Counted from the first letter of the stretch, positions 1-9,355 are shown. The stretch is DNA of 64,000 nucleotides from Streptomyces liliiviolaceus (GCF_018070025.1 NZ_JAGPYQ010000001.1:3224001-3288000); one strand, 5' to 3'. The notes: generated by a model from the sequence alone, not told the origin. Numbers and translations are program-made.

Positions 1-1518
1 GCCACACACGCACCAGGATCTCTCGCCCTCAGAGCCACCCAACTGGCGTCGGCTGCAGTCACAGTCGGTCGACAGCCCATCGAGCTTAACCCCATTGACC
101 CGCTCTGGGATCCGGAGCTTCGGACGGCAATGGAGGACCTCGCCGTGCGACTCTCCTCTCTGCTCGAAGTTCCGCTTGCAGCTGGCGACAACTCAGTTCC
201 GGACAGAGCCTACGAGAGTGACGCCCTCACGCTGCCGGACAGTGACGAAGGCCGGCAAGTTGCTCTGCGTACCTGGTACAGCCTGCTTGGCTCTCTGCTG
301 AGAACACAAAGCCCGACAGCGAACGCCATCATCGACGCGGCGCTCGACGGAAACCCGCGGACGCAGTTGGCCACACAGGCCGCTCTTTATGCAGCGAGGC
401 TCCTGCTGGCAACCGATGCCCAGAAGTATTGGCCACGGGTCAAAGAATTCGCGGAGGGAGACGATGAACTCGGTCGCAGACTGGCCGCCCTGTGTACACA
501 CGATGAAACGCACCACAAAATTAACCGCGCCCTGACCGAAGCCGGACTCGTAGATCTCTACCTTTGGCTCAGCGGTATCCATGTCCCCGAAGCGGATGCG
601 CCGTTCCAGTCAGAGGGCTGGGTTAGCACAGAGCAAGAGGTGCAGGACTGGAGGGACGGTCTGCTGCGCGAGCTGGCCCAGCGAGCGACCACAGAGGCGG
701 TCCAACTGCTGCGGCGCCTCGCTGATCGGTATCCAGACCGCTTGTCCGTGACTGTGGCGCTCATCGCGGCTACGAAACAACACGCAGCCGCAAACTGGAA
801 TCAGGTAAATCTGGAGGACGTCGTCCAAGTTCTCCAGAGTCCCACACGGCGGGTGATCCGCAGCAGTGCGGACCTACTTGATGTCGTCTACGAAATCCTG
901 GAACAGGTGGAGAAGGAGCTTCCTTCACACTGTGAATTGCTGTGGGACAGGAAACCAGGGGCGCGAGCGAAGAAAAAGACAAGTTCCACGGCAGCCGTGC
1001 CAGCTGTTCCGGATACTTGGCGCCCCAAGCCCGAGGCTGCACTTTGCGCCTATATCGCACACGAACTGATTCATCGTCTGGCTGGCCATAAGGTCTCAGT
1101 GAACCGGGAGGTACTGGTTCGCCCAACCGACCCCTATGGGGCAGGGGACCGGACCGACATCCTCATCGAAGCCCAGATCTCACCGACGGATACCCCCGAC
1201 ACGACTACCCCGGTGTCAATCAAACTCGTTGTTGAACTTAAAGGATCTTGGAATCCGGGCATCACCACCTCGCAGGAGACACAGCTGGCAGACCGGTATC
1301 TGCCGGAAGTCGAAACAGATGTCGGAATCTACCTGATCGGTTGGTATCCCATTGAGCTCTGGGATGTCACCCGAGACGGGCGCAGGACGCAAGCGAAAAA
1401 ACTGACGCACGACAAACTGATGGCTGATCTGGAAGAGCAGGCATCGATTCTTTCCAAGGCGCGGACGATTCAGTTGAGACCTCTGGTAATTAACGTCCCA
1501 CGGCCCCACAAGCAATGA
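1..1518 (+). CDS. C-terminal part of a large protein with a PD-(D/E)XK nuclease-like end (5' truncated by the window)
   Basis: The reading frame is open from the first base, so the gene starts upstream of the window; the first internal ATG is at 130. About 505 residues are visible. The first 340 or so are rich in Leu/Ala helices and look like a helical-repeat region. Near the end, a DRTDIL segment (about residues 383-388 of the visible part) is followed by VVELKGSW (about 410-417). This has the D...ExK spacing of PD-(D/E)XK nucleases, with a hydrophobic strand (VGIYLIGWY) after it. Large STAND or NACHT-type defence proteins often carry an effector nuclease at one end, but the ATPase part, if any, is outside the window. 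The role in defence is inferred from this motif and from the neighbouring genes. The stop is TGA at 1516-1518. Confidence 0.75.
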   Translation, partial: ATHAPGSLALRATQLASAAVTVGRQPIELNPIDPLWDPELRTAMEDLAVRLSSLLEVPLAAGDNSVPDRAYESDALTLPDSDEGRQVALRTWYSLLGSLLRTQSPTANAIIDAALDGNPRTQLATQAALYAARLLLATDAQKYWPRVKEFAEGDDELGRRLAALCTHDETHHKINRALTEAGLVDLYLWLSGIHVPEADAPFQSEGWVSTEQEVQDWRDGLLRELAQRATTEAVQLLRRLADRYPDRLSVTVALIAATKQHAAANWNQVNLEDVVQVLQSPTRRVIRSSADLLDVVYEILEQVEKELPSHCELLWDRKPGARAKKKTSSTAAVPAVPDTWRPKPEAALCAYIAHELIHRLAGHKVSVNREVLVRPTDPYGAGDRTDILIEAQISPTDTPDTTTPVSIKLVVELKGSWNPGITTSQETQLADRYLPEVETDVGIYLIGWYPIELWDVTRDGRRTQAKKLTHDKLMADLEEQASILSKARTIQLRPLVINVPRPHKQ

Positions 1519-2041
1519 TGCCTCTGCTGTGACATCGTCGACGCTCATTGCTAGAGCTTCCGCAACACCGACACTCGGTGAGGCTGTGGAGACGTACCTG
1601 CTCCCTCTTGTAGATCTACTGCAAGGGCGGCATGGACGTCTGACGCTGCATGTGCACGCAGTGAGTGGGCTGGACAACCACTTTAGGAGAGAGGGTGGGT
1701 GATCTGGTGGCTGAGCTGCGACTTCGCCCATCGAGGGAGGGGCTGGGTACCCGACCGCGAGGTACCGGTGTTAACCGTGGCTGACCCCTGCATCTGGCAC
1801 GGTTGTGGCACGAGCATCAGCCGACGAAGGCCAGCAACGATGGCGGGCATGCCTGCCGACCGGGCGCGTATGTCTCGCTGCACCCCCGCCTGCCTCAACC
1901 ACGCTACCGGGTTGTGTCGTCAACCAGGGGAAGTCACGATGGCTGGCTCGTGACGACGGTGCGCGAGCCCTCAGCTTGGGAAGCTGCGGGCATTTATAAC
2001 TGGTAGGCCTGCTGAACTAGGCTTTCACCTGGCACCGGGTC
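1519..2041. other. intergenic region, nothing recognised
   Basis: This 523-base gap separates the first gene from a small convergent gene. Short open frames exist on both strands, but none has a convincing ribosome binding site or a recognisable product. I see no tRNA, no strong terminator hairpin and no mobile-element ends. Confidence 0.5.
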
Positions 2042-2395
2042 TCATCGCCCTCGGTCGCTTTCGCCGTGGTTCCCCGCTGTTCCTCGTTTGATCTGGTGCG
2101 CTTGTGGTGTGTCGGCCGTGTCCTGCCCTGGAGTCGTCGGCTCGTCTGCTCCGCCGTACAGATTGGCACGGAGACGCTCCATGGCCGCTTCAAGGCGTGG
2201 GCCGTAATCGGGCATGAAGATCTCGCTCAGCGTCTTGTCCAGCGTTCCGGAGATCGCATAGATCGGCGACCAGACAGCTCGGTCGTGCATGATCCCCTCC
2301 AGGTCGTCGGACTGGAACATGACTCGATAGAGCCAGTCCGACAGCACGAACGCTTGCTCGCGCGTGAGCTTGATGGTGATCGCTTCCTCGTCCAC
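2042..2395 (-). CDS. small conserved-looking hypothetical protein, 117 aa
   Basis: Starts at ATG 2395 and encodes a 117-residue acidic protein. The N-terminal 70 residues are well-formed (a strand, then LTREQAFVLSDWLYR and further helices), while the C-terminal 35 residues are polar and probably disordered. Third-position GC fits a real gene, and the opposite-strand frames here lack starts with a Shine-Dalgarno sequence. I cannot assign a function. It stands alone between two nuclease-motif genes in the accessory region. Confidence 0.65.
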   Translation of the reverse strand: MDEEAITIKLTREQAFVLSDWLYRVMFQSDDLEGIMHDRAVWSPIYAISGTLDKTLSEIFMPDYGPRLEAAMERLRANLYGGADEPTTPGQDTADTPQAHQIKRGTAGNHGESDRGR

Positions 2396-2949
2396 GCCCT
2401 CAACCTAGCTGCCGGCACTGGCGGTGTCGTGGGTCGGCGCTTCCATGAGGGCCAACACGTTTTCCAACTGTGAGGCTGCGGTGTTGGGGTGCGTGCAGAG
2501 GCGTTCACCTGGATTCATGGGCGGTCGGCTGTCGGAGCGGGGGCAGCTCCGGGTCTCGCCTGAACGGCCGTGAACGGTGCTGACTGAGACGGAAACTGAG
2601 ACGGCCGCGTGTACTGCCTACTGGCACGGCAGATAGTGGGGTAGGTCGCAGACGACGTCCCGGGTATGCAGCCTGCGGAGGTTCTGGCCCAATCCGAAGG
2701 GATACGGATGCATCGCCCACTTGGCGCGATGGCCAGCTTCGTCATGCTCCCTGAGCACAGTATCGACGGCAGTCCAAGGAGCGTGAGCTAACACCGGATG
2801 CGGATTCGGGGTGGGGCTGGCCGGGTGCCGGACTCACCCCGGCAGGTATGTATTGTCGTTCGTACGCATTGTAAATCGGTATTCAAGTCCGTTCGACGGA
2901 CCCCAATTTTGGGGCAGCGCCCATCGACCCAATGAGCCCGAAAAGTCAG
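2396..2949. other. intergenic region, nothing recognised
   Basis: This gap of about 550 bases lies between two leftward genes. A few open frames of 70-90 codons are present but show no Shine-Dalgarno sequence or recognisable protein. The stretch around 2850-2930 is locally AT-rich compared with its surroundings. It could hold a promoter for the gene ending at 2042, but I cannot place one. Confidence 0.4.
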
Positions 2950-5067
2950 CTATGTATGGGCGGCTTCGTCTCCTGAGCGCGTTTGCTGATGAAGTTCTGT
3001 CGCTGCTGTCCACTGGTATCCGAGGGCCTTGATGCGCTGTCCTGTCGTGTGGACGCTCGCCGTGCAGCGGTAGCGCTTTTCAGAGCGTTGAAGTACGCCG
3101 ATCCGGGAAGAAGTCAGGAACTCGAGGGCTTCCACGACCGTGTCCTCGTCGACGCGGTACCCACGAGTCCGAAGCTCTCGTCGGATCGACGTTAGATCGA
3201 GCCAGCCACCCTCCTCCAGGGGGTCCTCAGCTTCGGCATTCAAGATGTCCACCAAGGCGTACTCGAGGCGGCTGCGCATGTCCTGGGCCTCCCAGTACCG
3301 GCGCAGGGCGTCACCGCGCTGAGCTGCCTTCAGTGCTGGCTCAACGAGGGGCGCCAGTTGGGTCAGGGTGAGCGGCGTCTGCTCCTGGCGACGGACGACT
3401 TCGGCCATCAGCCCGGTATCGATCACGGCGATGGCGGGATCGTCGTCGGCTTCCTTGAGCATGCGACGTTCGAAGCCTGGCCCAACGAGGAGGTGAATAT
3501 GTGCCCCGACCCTGACTCGATGCTCCGACAACCCGAACAACGGCTGGTCCCTGACAGGACCAGTGGCCGAACTCTTCGCCTCGATAGCCAGGATCCGCGA
3601 ATCTGCACCGACACCGAAGCGCACATGGCCGTCCACCCCTCCGGAGCCGCCTACGTGCTGGCCTGGCATGCCCAGGTAGCCCAGCGCAACGACGACGGCC
3701 TTCTCCAAGCGCTTGGGGTTGGCGCTGTCCCGTGCGGCATCCTCCAGCACCGCAGCGATGTGTGAACCCAAGGAAACGACTTGGTGAGTGGTGCCGGAAG
3801 GGCTGTCGTTGTGGTGGATTTCGGCGGCTCCGTCGGACGGAGCGCGACCGGCGGCGTCGTTTGGCTGGAAGCAGGGCAGCGACTCCTTGAACGATCGCCC
3901 AAGAGCCGTCGTACGGTAGGTGGTCTGCGAGAGCCGGGTGACGAGCCCGCAGGCATCCAGCAGGTTCAGGCGCGTATTGACCGTGCTGCGGGACAGAGGC
4001 TTCCCGCGGTTGGGGAGGTAAAGCGAACTACGTTCCGTAAGTGTGCCGGTCGTGGGTCGAACCGCCTGGTCAAGTTCTCCCAGGACTTCGCCGAAAAATG
4101 CGATCGCGGAATGAACAGTGCGTGCAAGGTCGAGCGGTTCGCCCGACTGGACCCAAGCAAGGGCAGCCGGCGTGGCGGTCCAGCTCTCGGATGACGTTCG
4201 CTGAATCAGTCCGAGCGCCTTCAGGGTGTCCTTGGCCGTTCGTGCCGTGGCCACAGTTTGGGCCTTGGGGAAGTTGCTCTGTACGGATCGCACGAAGTCC
4301 GCGTCACTGATCGACGGAATGGCCGCCTCGGTGAGCACCCGCAGCGCATCCAGCACCCCGCCGTTAGCAGCGATTCCCGGAATGTAGAGATTCGCGCCGT
4401 CCGCCCTCTCCCTGAGGCCGGATTGGTCGAGCTGTTCGACAAGCCTGGCGATGACTCCGGGTGTGGGGGCGAGCTGTACGACGGTGTCGGTCTGGTCGCG
4501 ATCGGGCTTCCCCAGCTCGATGGCCGCAAGAACGCGCCGGCCTGCTTCTGTCAGGTGGACCTGATGGTCGAAGAGGTCAACCATTCCCGTGACAGCGAGC
4601 CAACCCGTGCGATCACGTACAGGGGCTGCGGTCTCCCACTGCAGGTCGAACTCTTCGCGGGCCAGCTCCAGCAACTGATCATGTGTACGAGGCCCGGAGG
4701 ACAAGGCGTCCATGGCTTCGCCCACGAACCTGACGTTGCAGTGGAGCACTTCAACGAGCACGGCAGGGTCGCCACTTTGACTCCAAGAGGCGGCAGCCGC
4801 ACTGGGCGTAAGCGTCGCCCTCGCGTGAGAGAGCAGTCCGGCGCGGACGAGCCGCTGAAGCTGGTGCCTGTCCAGTCCACCGGTCCGAGGTAGTGGCACG
4901 TGATCGCTTGAGGCTGGCTCCCTGTTGGCAGACAGCTCTTTGATAAGCGCTTGAAGTGTGATGAGCCAGGTCGACCTTGCGCCTGGCAGCACTGGCATAC
5001 CTGTTGATCTTTCTGCCCAGGCCCGTGTGCGTATGAGGTCTCCCATGGCTACGCACGTTACGTTCAT
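2950..5067 (-). CDS. multi-domain winged-helix-like protein with an internal ExK nuclease motif, 705 aa
   Basis: A 705-residue protein with several winged-helix-like blocks, for example around residues 60-90, 120-185, 240-300, 335-395 and 620-680. Between them lies a compact alpha/beta segment with GGVDGHVRF and, after a strand, LAIEAKSS (Asp479, Glu496 and Lys498). That D...ExK order is the signature of restriction-endonuclease-like PD-(D/E)XK folds. The following QPLFGLSEH and HIHLLVGPGF segments fit the next strand of such a core. I infer a DNA-binding nuclease or nuclease-derived protein, probably defensive given its surroundings. ATG 5067 is used; ATG 5046 is an alternative and neither has a clear Shine-Dalgarno sequence. 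No experimentally known relative is recognised. Confidence 0.75.
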   Translation of the reverse strand: MNVTCVAMGDLIRTRAWAERSTGMPVLPGARSTWLITLQALIKELSANREPASSDHVPLPRTGGLDRHQLQRLVRAGLLSHARATLTPSAAAASWSQSGDPAVLVEVLHCNVRFVGEAMDALSSGPRTHDQLLELAREEFDLQWETAAPVRDRTGWLAVTGMVDLFDHQVHLTEAGRRVLAAIELGKPDRDQTDTVVQLAPTPGVIARLVEQLDQSGLRERADGANLYIPGIAANGGVLDALRVLTEAAIPSISDADFVRSVQSNFPKAQTVATARTAKDTLKALGLIQRTSSESWTATPAALAWVQSGEPLDLARTVHSAIAFFGEVLGELDQAVRPTTGTLTERSSLYLPNRGKPLSRSTVNTRLNLLDACGLVTRLSQTTYRTTALGRSFKESLPCFQPNDAAGRAPSDGAAEIHHNDSPSGTTHQVVSLGSHIAAVLEDAARDSANPKRLEKAVVVALGYLGMPGQHVGGSGGVDGHVRFGVGADSRILAIEAKSSATGPVRDQPLFGLSEHRVRVGAHIHLLVGPGFERRMLKEADDDPAIAVIDTGLMAEVVRRQEQTPLTLTQLAPLVEPALKAAQRGDALRRYWEAQDMRSRLEYALVDILNAEAEDPLEEGGWLDLTSIRRELRTRGYRVDEDTVVEALEFLTSSRIGVLQRSEKRYRCTASVHTTGQRIKALGYQWTAATELHQQTRSGDEAAHT

Positions 5068-6241
5068 CGTGGCGGCGATGGATCAATCTTTGGAGAAAAT
5101 GTTGCCGGGAATCGCAGGAGTCATTTCGCACATCGGGTCGCCCCTTGGCTCCTCCGACTGAACAGTGTTCATCGGGTGATCGGAGATCGCGAGGCGGGTG
5201 CGGGTGAACAGGAGGGCATGTTTCCTCTGTCCGTCCTCGGGCGGCTCCCATGAGCCGCCCGGCATCCAACCTGATGAGCCTGAAGACACTTATGGCATGC
5301 GAATGGCACGTGGGCAAAATAAAGAAGCCCTGGGCCGTTGGCTTGCGGCCTTTCGTGGAGCGGGTCGCGAGAATCGAACTCACGCTCTGAGCGTGGGAAG
5401 CTTGGGTTTCTGGGCAGGACTACCACACCGAGCTGAGACGGAACCCTGTGTCGTCCCATGGCGACTTGTGGTCGCCTCCCCGCTGTTCCCCGTGAGTCCG
5501 CGCGGGGTTCTGGCACGAGAATGGCACGCCTCTTGCCCTCGTCATACCCGAACGACTGGAGGCGGGGTCTTGGATGCCACTGTGCCTCAGGCGACGAACG
5601 TCAACCACGGTGGTGGGTGCGTCGAACGATCAGGCGCGCGTATGTCAGAGCAACCATCACTGGGCCTCAGCCACGGTGCCCGGTGACGTCCGTCAGAGCA
5701 AGCCGCGTCGGCAGCACTGGGGTTGTGGGCCGTTGGGCGATGACCTCTTTGTCCCGAAGCAACTGGGGCGGGGCAGCTACCTTGGGCTGGAGCGGTTCTC
5801 ACCTGAGCTGATGGTCCGCAGCAGTTCGCGCTCGTTCGCCGGAGTTCGTGGACGTTGTCACGCAGTTAGACACTCACATGGTGCCGCTCCTCGTCCGTGG
5901 GGGAAGCGTGCTGGAGCGATAGACCGTCCAGCAGAAGGTGCCACCTGGCTTCCGGGGTGTCTAGCGCAACAGAGAAATTGGATGCAGGCTGTGCCTGGGG
6001 CCGGCCCGGGACCAATCCGATGGTCTGGCTTCGTCGATTACCGAGGGGGCACTTGCCAGCGCTGGCTCCGCACCGAGTACGGTCGCACCCTGCCTCAACT
6101 CGCTTACCGAAACGACGGTTACCCATAAGTTGCGGCCGAAAGAGGATTAGGGCAGAAAGCCACCAGTGTGACGGGGAACCGGCAATGCCGCACGCGCGTC
6201 TGAAAGGTGGTAGGAGACTCATTTCAGTTAGGGAGGCACGA
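5068..6241. other. long non-coding stretch with a hairpin and a tRNA relic
   Basis: About 1.17 kb without a convincing gene. It contains a 10-bp perfect hairpin at 5238-5261 (arms CGGGCGGCTC and GAGCCGCCCG), the 3' half of a tRNA-Gly at 5356-5402, and TGGCACG repeats at about 5297-5303 and 5514-5532. Many short frames overlap here on both strands. None has a Shine-Dalgarno sequence or a recognisable product. Confidence 0.6.
5356..5402 (-). pseudogene. 3' half of tRNA-Gly(CCC), candidate attachment site
   Basis: On the minus strand this reads as an anticodon arm with loop TTCCCAC (anticodon CCC), a variable region, a T-arm with loop TTCGATT, then GACCCGCT and an encoded CCA. The 5' half needed to pair with the acceptor strand is absent: there is no GCGGGTC upstream and no normal D-arm. 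A 3' half-tRNA like this is what remains at the distal junction of an element integrated into a tRNA gene. TGGCACG repeats on both sides resemble those next to the AICE integrase gene near 23.3 kb. Confidence 0.65.
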
Positions 6242-7219
6242 GTGAAGCGGGCATTAGTAGGGCTTACAGGGCCGGTTTGCTACGATTACAAGAATTACTT
6301 GACGGTTCGGTCAGGAATGTTCCCTAATCCGATATTGGAGAACGTTACCGGCCTGGTTCTCTCTTACGACGAAATTTGGTTTGTATGTAGGGAGCTATGT
6401 CCGAGCGACCTCCAAAAGGCACCCTTCGTTAAATTTATCGAGGACGATCCACTCCTCTTGGATCGCGCTATCGTTGCCCTAGAGCAGTTCACGAACATGG
6501 CGATCGGCATCCCCCAAGACGAGATTATGCGGCGGGATAGAATAGCTGATAGGGGAATGCATCGCTCGATAGAGCGTATCACCCAAGCGGTCCCATTTGA
6601 GTTCACGCCCGATCATCACAGTCAACAGCTCGCTAATTTCCGCATCGCCGGGCGTGCGTTTAATGCTTCCGGGCTGCGCTTCGAAAACGTAGTCGCAGAT
6701 ATGGGCATTGCGGCGGCTCTGGATTTGAACATTGACGTGATCTTCAACAGCTATGCGTCAGGGGCGGCAGGGTTGGTTCAAGAAAGGCCCCAAGTTGGTG
6801 ACCGGCTAGTATTGGCGGAGCAAATCACTGGCTTTCACACTTTGGATTATCTGGGACCGCAGGGGGCATTCCATGAAAGTCTCCATGATCTCCGATCCCA
6901 CGCACAGATCGCCGAGTTCCGCAAGTTGCTTGCGGAAACCGAAGTCGAGGGCAAAGACCTCAAAGTCCTAGCGGCAGAAGTGGCAGCGCAGGCCGATCGG
7001 CACGCGCGCGATGTTCTTGATCGATTCATTAAAGGTAAGGGAAAAATTAGAACCTATGGCGTCCCCGCGGCAGCTGTGTTCCTAAACCACATCCTCCCAG
7101 GTGCAGGAGCGGCCTTTGGGGGAATATTCAGCGCTAAGGACTGGCTAGACGATCGAGAGGTAAAGAAGCGCGTCGGCTGGGCTCCATTCGTCCTTGATGC
7201 GCGCAACCCTCGAAAATGA
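6242..7219 (+). CDS. AT-richer orphan protein, about 325 aa
   Basis: GTG 6242 is chosen because GGGAGG lies about 6 bases upstream; the frame extends further upstream, but that part looks non-coding. The 325-residue product starts with a short hydrophobic segment (RALVGLTGPVCYDY). It is mixed alpha/beta with a charged helical part near the end (KLLAETEVEGKDLKVL) and a Gly/Ala-rich segment close to the C terminus. I recognise no family. Base composition is clearly more AT-rich than the chromosomal genes to the right, with codons such as TTA, ATA and AAA, which points to recent transfer. It sits beside an attachment-site relic among defence-like genes. Confidence 0.7.
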   Translation: MKRALVGLTGPVCYDYKNYLTVRSGMFPNPILENVTGLVLSYDEIWFVCRELCPSDLQKAPFVKFIEDDPLLLDRAIVALEQFTNMAIGIPQDEIMRRDRIADRGMHRSIERITQAVPFEFTPDHHSQQLANFRIAGRAFNASGLRFENVVADMGIAAALDLNIDVIFNSYASGAAGLVQERPQVGDRLVLAEQITGFHTLDYLGPQGAFHESLHDLRSHAQIAEFRKLLAETEVEGKDLKVLAAEVAAQADRHARDVLDRFIKGKGKIRTYGVPAAAVFLNHILPGAGAAFGGIFSAKDWLDDREVKKRVGWAPFVLDARNPRK

Positions 7220-7484
7220 TCGAGGTTCGGCAGCATTGATTCAGCGCGCCGAGTGGGGTGTTCATCCGGCAGTCGCGCGTGACTATTCCTTGTGATGTAA
7301 CACCCACCGTCAGGGGCACACATGGGGCCCTCGACACGGTGCTTGGTGAGCCGGTCGGGGGTCGGCGCGCTGTGGGGTGCCCGCGTCCTCGAAGGGCTGG
7401 CCCGACACGGCTCGGTCGGCTGGAGTAGGGAGGCGTCTAGAAACTCCGAGCGGCGGCTGGTTCGGTCTGCTTAGTCTCGTGGTC

Positions 7485-8417
7485 ATGAGTGATGGTTCTC
7501 TGGTGGGGCCTGATGGCGGGCGCCTGTTTTGCATCCCGATCAACTCGGTGTTCGCGCAGGCCAGTTCAGATGTGCTGCGTGCGTTCCGTGAGCACGCCAG
7601 CCGCGCGGTGGAGTTGCCGGCGGGGGCAGTGCCGGGTGGAGTGTGGGCTAATGAAGCCGAAGCTCTCAACTCCATGCCTGAGGGGCCGGAGCGGGACGCC
7701 CGGTGGGATCTCCACAATTTGCTGGTCGACGCATGTCGGCTGATCTGGACACACGCGCTCGACCACGTGCGCGCGCTGGAGTACGACTTGATGATGTCGC
7801 CGCCTCCGGTGTGGTCGCCGTTGACTTTGTGTCGGGCGACGTTGGAGGGTGCGGCCTTCGTTGGTTATCTGTGCGACCCGGCTGTGTCGGTGGGGCAGAG
7901 GATTGCTCGGGCGGCCAGTCTGAGGGTGAAGGAGGCACAAAACCAGAGCGGGGCGGCCGTAATGCTCGGTCCGGAGGAACAGGCCGCTGCCGTGCGTGAC
8001 ATTGCAGAGGCTGAGCAGCTGGTGACCGCTGCGGGCGCCGTGCAGCAGGTCAACCGGCGCGGGAGGCTGGCCGGGTACGCGGTGGATGGGGAGTCGGCGC
8101 CTCTCGACCACAGCATCTCTGCGGAGATCAGGGCGTTCCTGCCGTCATGGAGCACGAGCTCGTACCCATTGGTGTCCGGTGCGGCGCACGGACGTCCCTG
8201 GATGATTGCGCGGGGGCGGTCGGCAGACGGCTCCTGGACAGGGGAGGCCGCCACGGTGGTGGCCGCTCTGATCACCGTCATGGGTGCTTTGGAGGCAGGC
8301 ATCGAGGCGTGGGGGACGTACCTGGGGCGGGATGTCAGTACTGTCCTGGTGGAAATGGAGGAGGCGCGGATGTCGTTCCTGTCGGACTCTTTCGGCCTGG
8401 CGTACAGGTCGTCCTGA
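7485..8417 (+). CDS. uncharacterised helical protein, about 310 aa
   Basis: ATG 7485 (MSDGSLVGPDGG) is preferred; an upstream start at 7377 would add 36 residues with a non-coding look. The 310-residue product is almost all alpha-helical. It has a segment CRATLEGAAFVGYLCDP near the middle and a histidine-containing stretch (PLVSGAAHGRPW) about 75 residues from the end. Such spaced His and helical segments occur in several uncharacterised bacterial families (DUF5677 is one possibility), but I cannot assign it. It is followed by a strong hairpin at 8515-8549, so it is probably transcribed alone. Confidence 0.75.
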   Translation: MSDGSLVGPDGGRLFCIPINSVFAQASSDVLRAFREHASRAVELPAGAVPGGVWANEAEALNSMPEGPERDARWDLHNLLVDACRLIWTHALDHVRALEYDLMMSPPPVWSPLTLCRATLEGAAFVGYLCDPAVSVGQRIARAASLRVKEAQNQSGAAVMLGPEEQAAAVRDIAEAEQLVTAAGAVQQVNRRGRLAGYAVDGESAPLDHSISAEIRAFLPSWSTSSYPLVSGAAHGRPWMIARGRSADGSWTGEAATVVAALITVMGALEAGIEAWGTYLGRDVSTVLVEMEEARMSFLSDSFGLAYRSS

Positions 8418-8514
8418 GTGGTCGGACGTCGGGACAGTGCCTCGCCCAGGGGCGGTGCTTGGAGCTCGCGCACTTCTATCGCTGGCCTATCGCGATCAGT
8501 GCGCAGCAACGACA

Positions 8515-8549
8515 AAGAGCGGAACCCAGTGAGACTGGTTCCCGCTCTT
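8515..8549 (+). terminator. hairpin terminator after the 7485-8417 gene
   Basis: Arms AAGAGCGGAACCCAGT and ACTGGTTCCCGCTCTT flank a GAG loop and pair almost completely. It lies about 100 bases after the stop codon and may also serve the convergent gene ending at 8728. Confidence 0.6.
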
Positions 8550-8727
8550 CATTCGTGGCATCTGCACTGATTAATCGCATCATCGCGCTGGTTGAAGCGA
8601 TGTGCCCACGGCAAGATTCGACGCTGAGCACACTGCTCCGGAGGGCCCTTGTGGGATCGACTCCTCTGCTGGTCAGCCAGCCATCCCAGTGCGAGTAAGT
8701 ATCTCTTGTCCACGCATGGTCCAGCTC

Positions 8728-9057
8728 CTACTCCTCGATCCAGTCCTCCGATACAGCTCGGATGAAGGTGACTAGGTCGTCTTCTTGAGGTGGAATGCGT
8801 GTTGGATGCCGCGATGCGAAGACGGCGTAGTAGCGGTTCACGCGCCCACGAAGTTCATCCTCTTGAGGTTCTTCCGTGACCACGGCCAGGTGGACCTTCC
8901 CAGGATCCCCGCATGCCGTAAGCGGACGCCCATGGCCGTCGTAACCCTCGTGAAGCTCGTCCTCGGTCTCGATCAGATCGTCGGCAAGAGCTGAGTCCTG
9001 GAGGACGAACATGCGCCCGGCCTCGTCGAATAGGAGAACAGGATCTGCCGGATACAT
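8728..9057 (-). CDS. small acidic hypothetical protein, 109 aa
   Basis: Starts at ATG 9057 with a clear GGAGG about 8 bases upstream. The 109-residue product is strongly acidic, with short strands (VLLFDEAGRMFVL, KVHLAVVTEE) and an acidic C terminus. I recognise no family. It could be an immunity- or anti-restriction-like small protein by size and charge, but nothing in the sequence proves this. The good ribosome binding site and codon use support a real gene. Confidence 0.65.
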   Translation of the reverse strand: MYPADPVLLFDEAGRMFVLQDSALADDLIETEDELHEGYDGHGRPLTACGDPGKVHLAVVTEEPQEDELRGRVNRYYAVFASRHPTRIPPQEDDLVTFIRAVSEDWIEE

Positions 9058-9136
9058 CAGATTGTTCCTCCAAGGCGACGGTGTTCGACTCTGTTCCGAA
9101 TCATTGCTTTATGACCGTCAGCGCCCTCGCTGCGAT

Positions 9137-9355
9137 TCACTCGCTCCCGGCGACGCCTCGCGCGCCTCTACGGTCGAATCTCTTGTGAAGGTAGCCACTA
9201 GCAGTCAGAGCCGATACGAGTGACAGCGTGTTAGTGAGTGCATTCGCCATCTCACTGAAAACCGGGCATGCCAAGATCACTATGACGATCACTGTGATCA
9301 CCCAAATAGGTGCGGCCGGAGTAAGCGTAGTGGGGTGGACCTGGGTAACGCGCAT
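9137..9355 (-). CDS. possible small membrane protein, 72 aa
   Basis: ATG 9355 is preceded by GGAGA at about 8 bases. The product has a hydrophobic segment (APIWVITVIVIVILACPVF, about residues 14-32), a second weaker one (SLVSALTASGYL) and a basic C-terminal tail, as expected for a small inner-membrane protein. It could be an artefact of a 790-base gap, but the ribosome binding site and the single long hydrophobic run make it plausible. The rest of the gap (9356-9847) shows no recognisable gene. Confidence 0.4.
   Translation of the reverse strand: MRVTQVHPTTLTPAAPIWVITVIVIVILACPVFSEMANALTNTLSLVSALTASGYLHKRFDRRGARGVAGSE

Noticed and set aside
193..582. Long minus-strand frame inside the first gene, and similar antisense frames elsewhere
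   Set aside because: These shadows of high-GC genes lack Shine-Dalgarno sequences and recognisable products, and the plus-strand frame is better supported.
5198..5686. Integrase fragment next to the tRNA-Gly relic
   Set aside because: I looked for Int motifs (RxxHxxR, GHS...Y) in all frames near 5.2-5.7 kb and found none, so only the att relic is reported.
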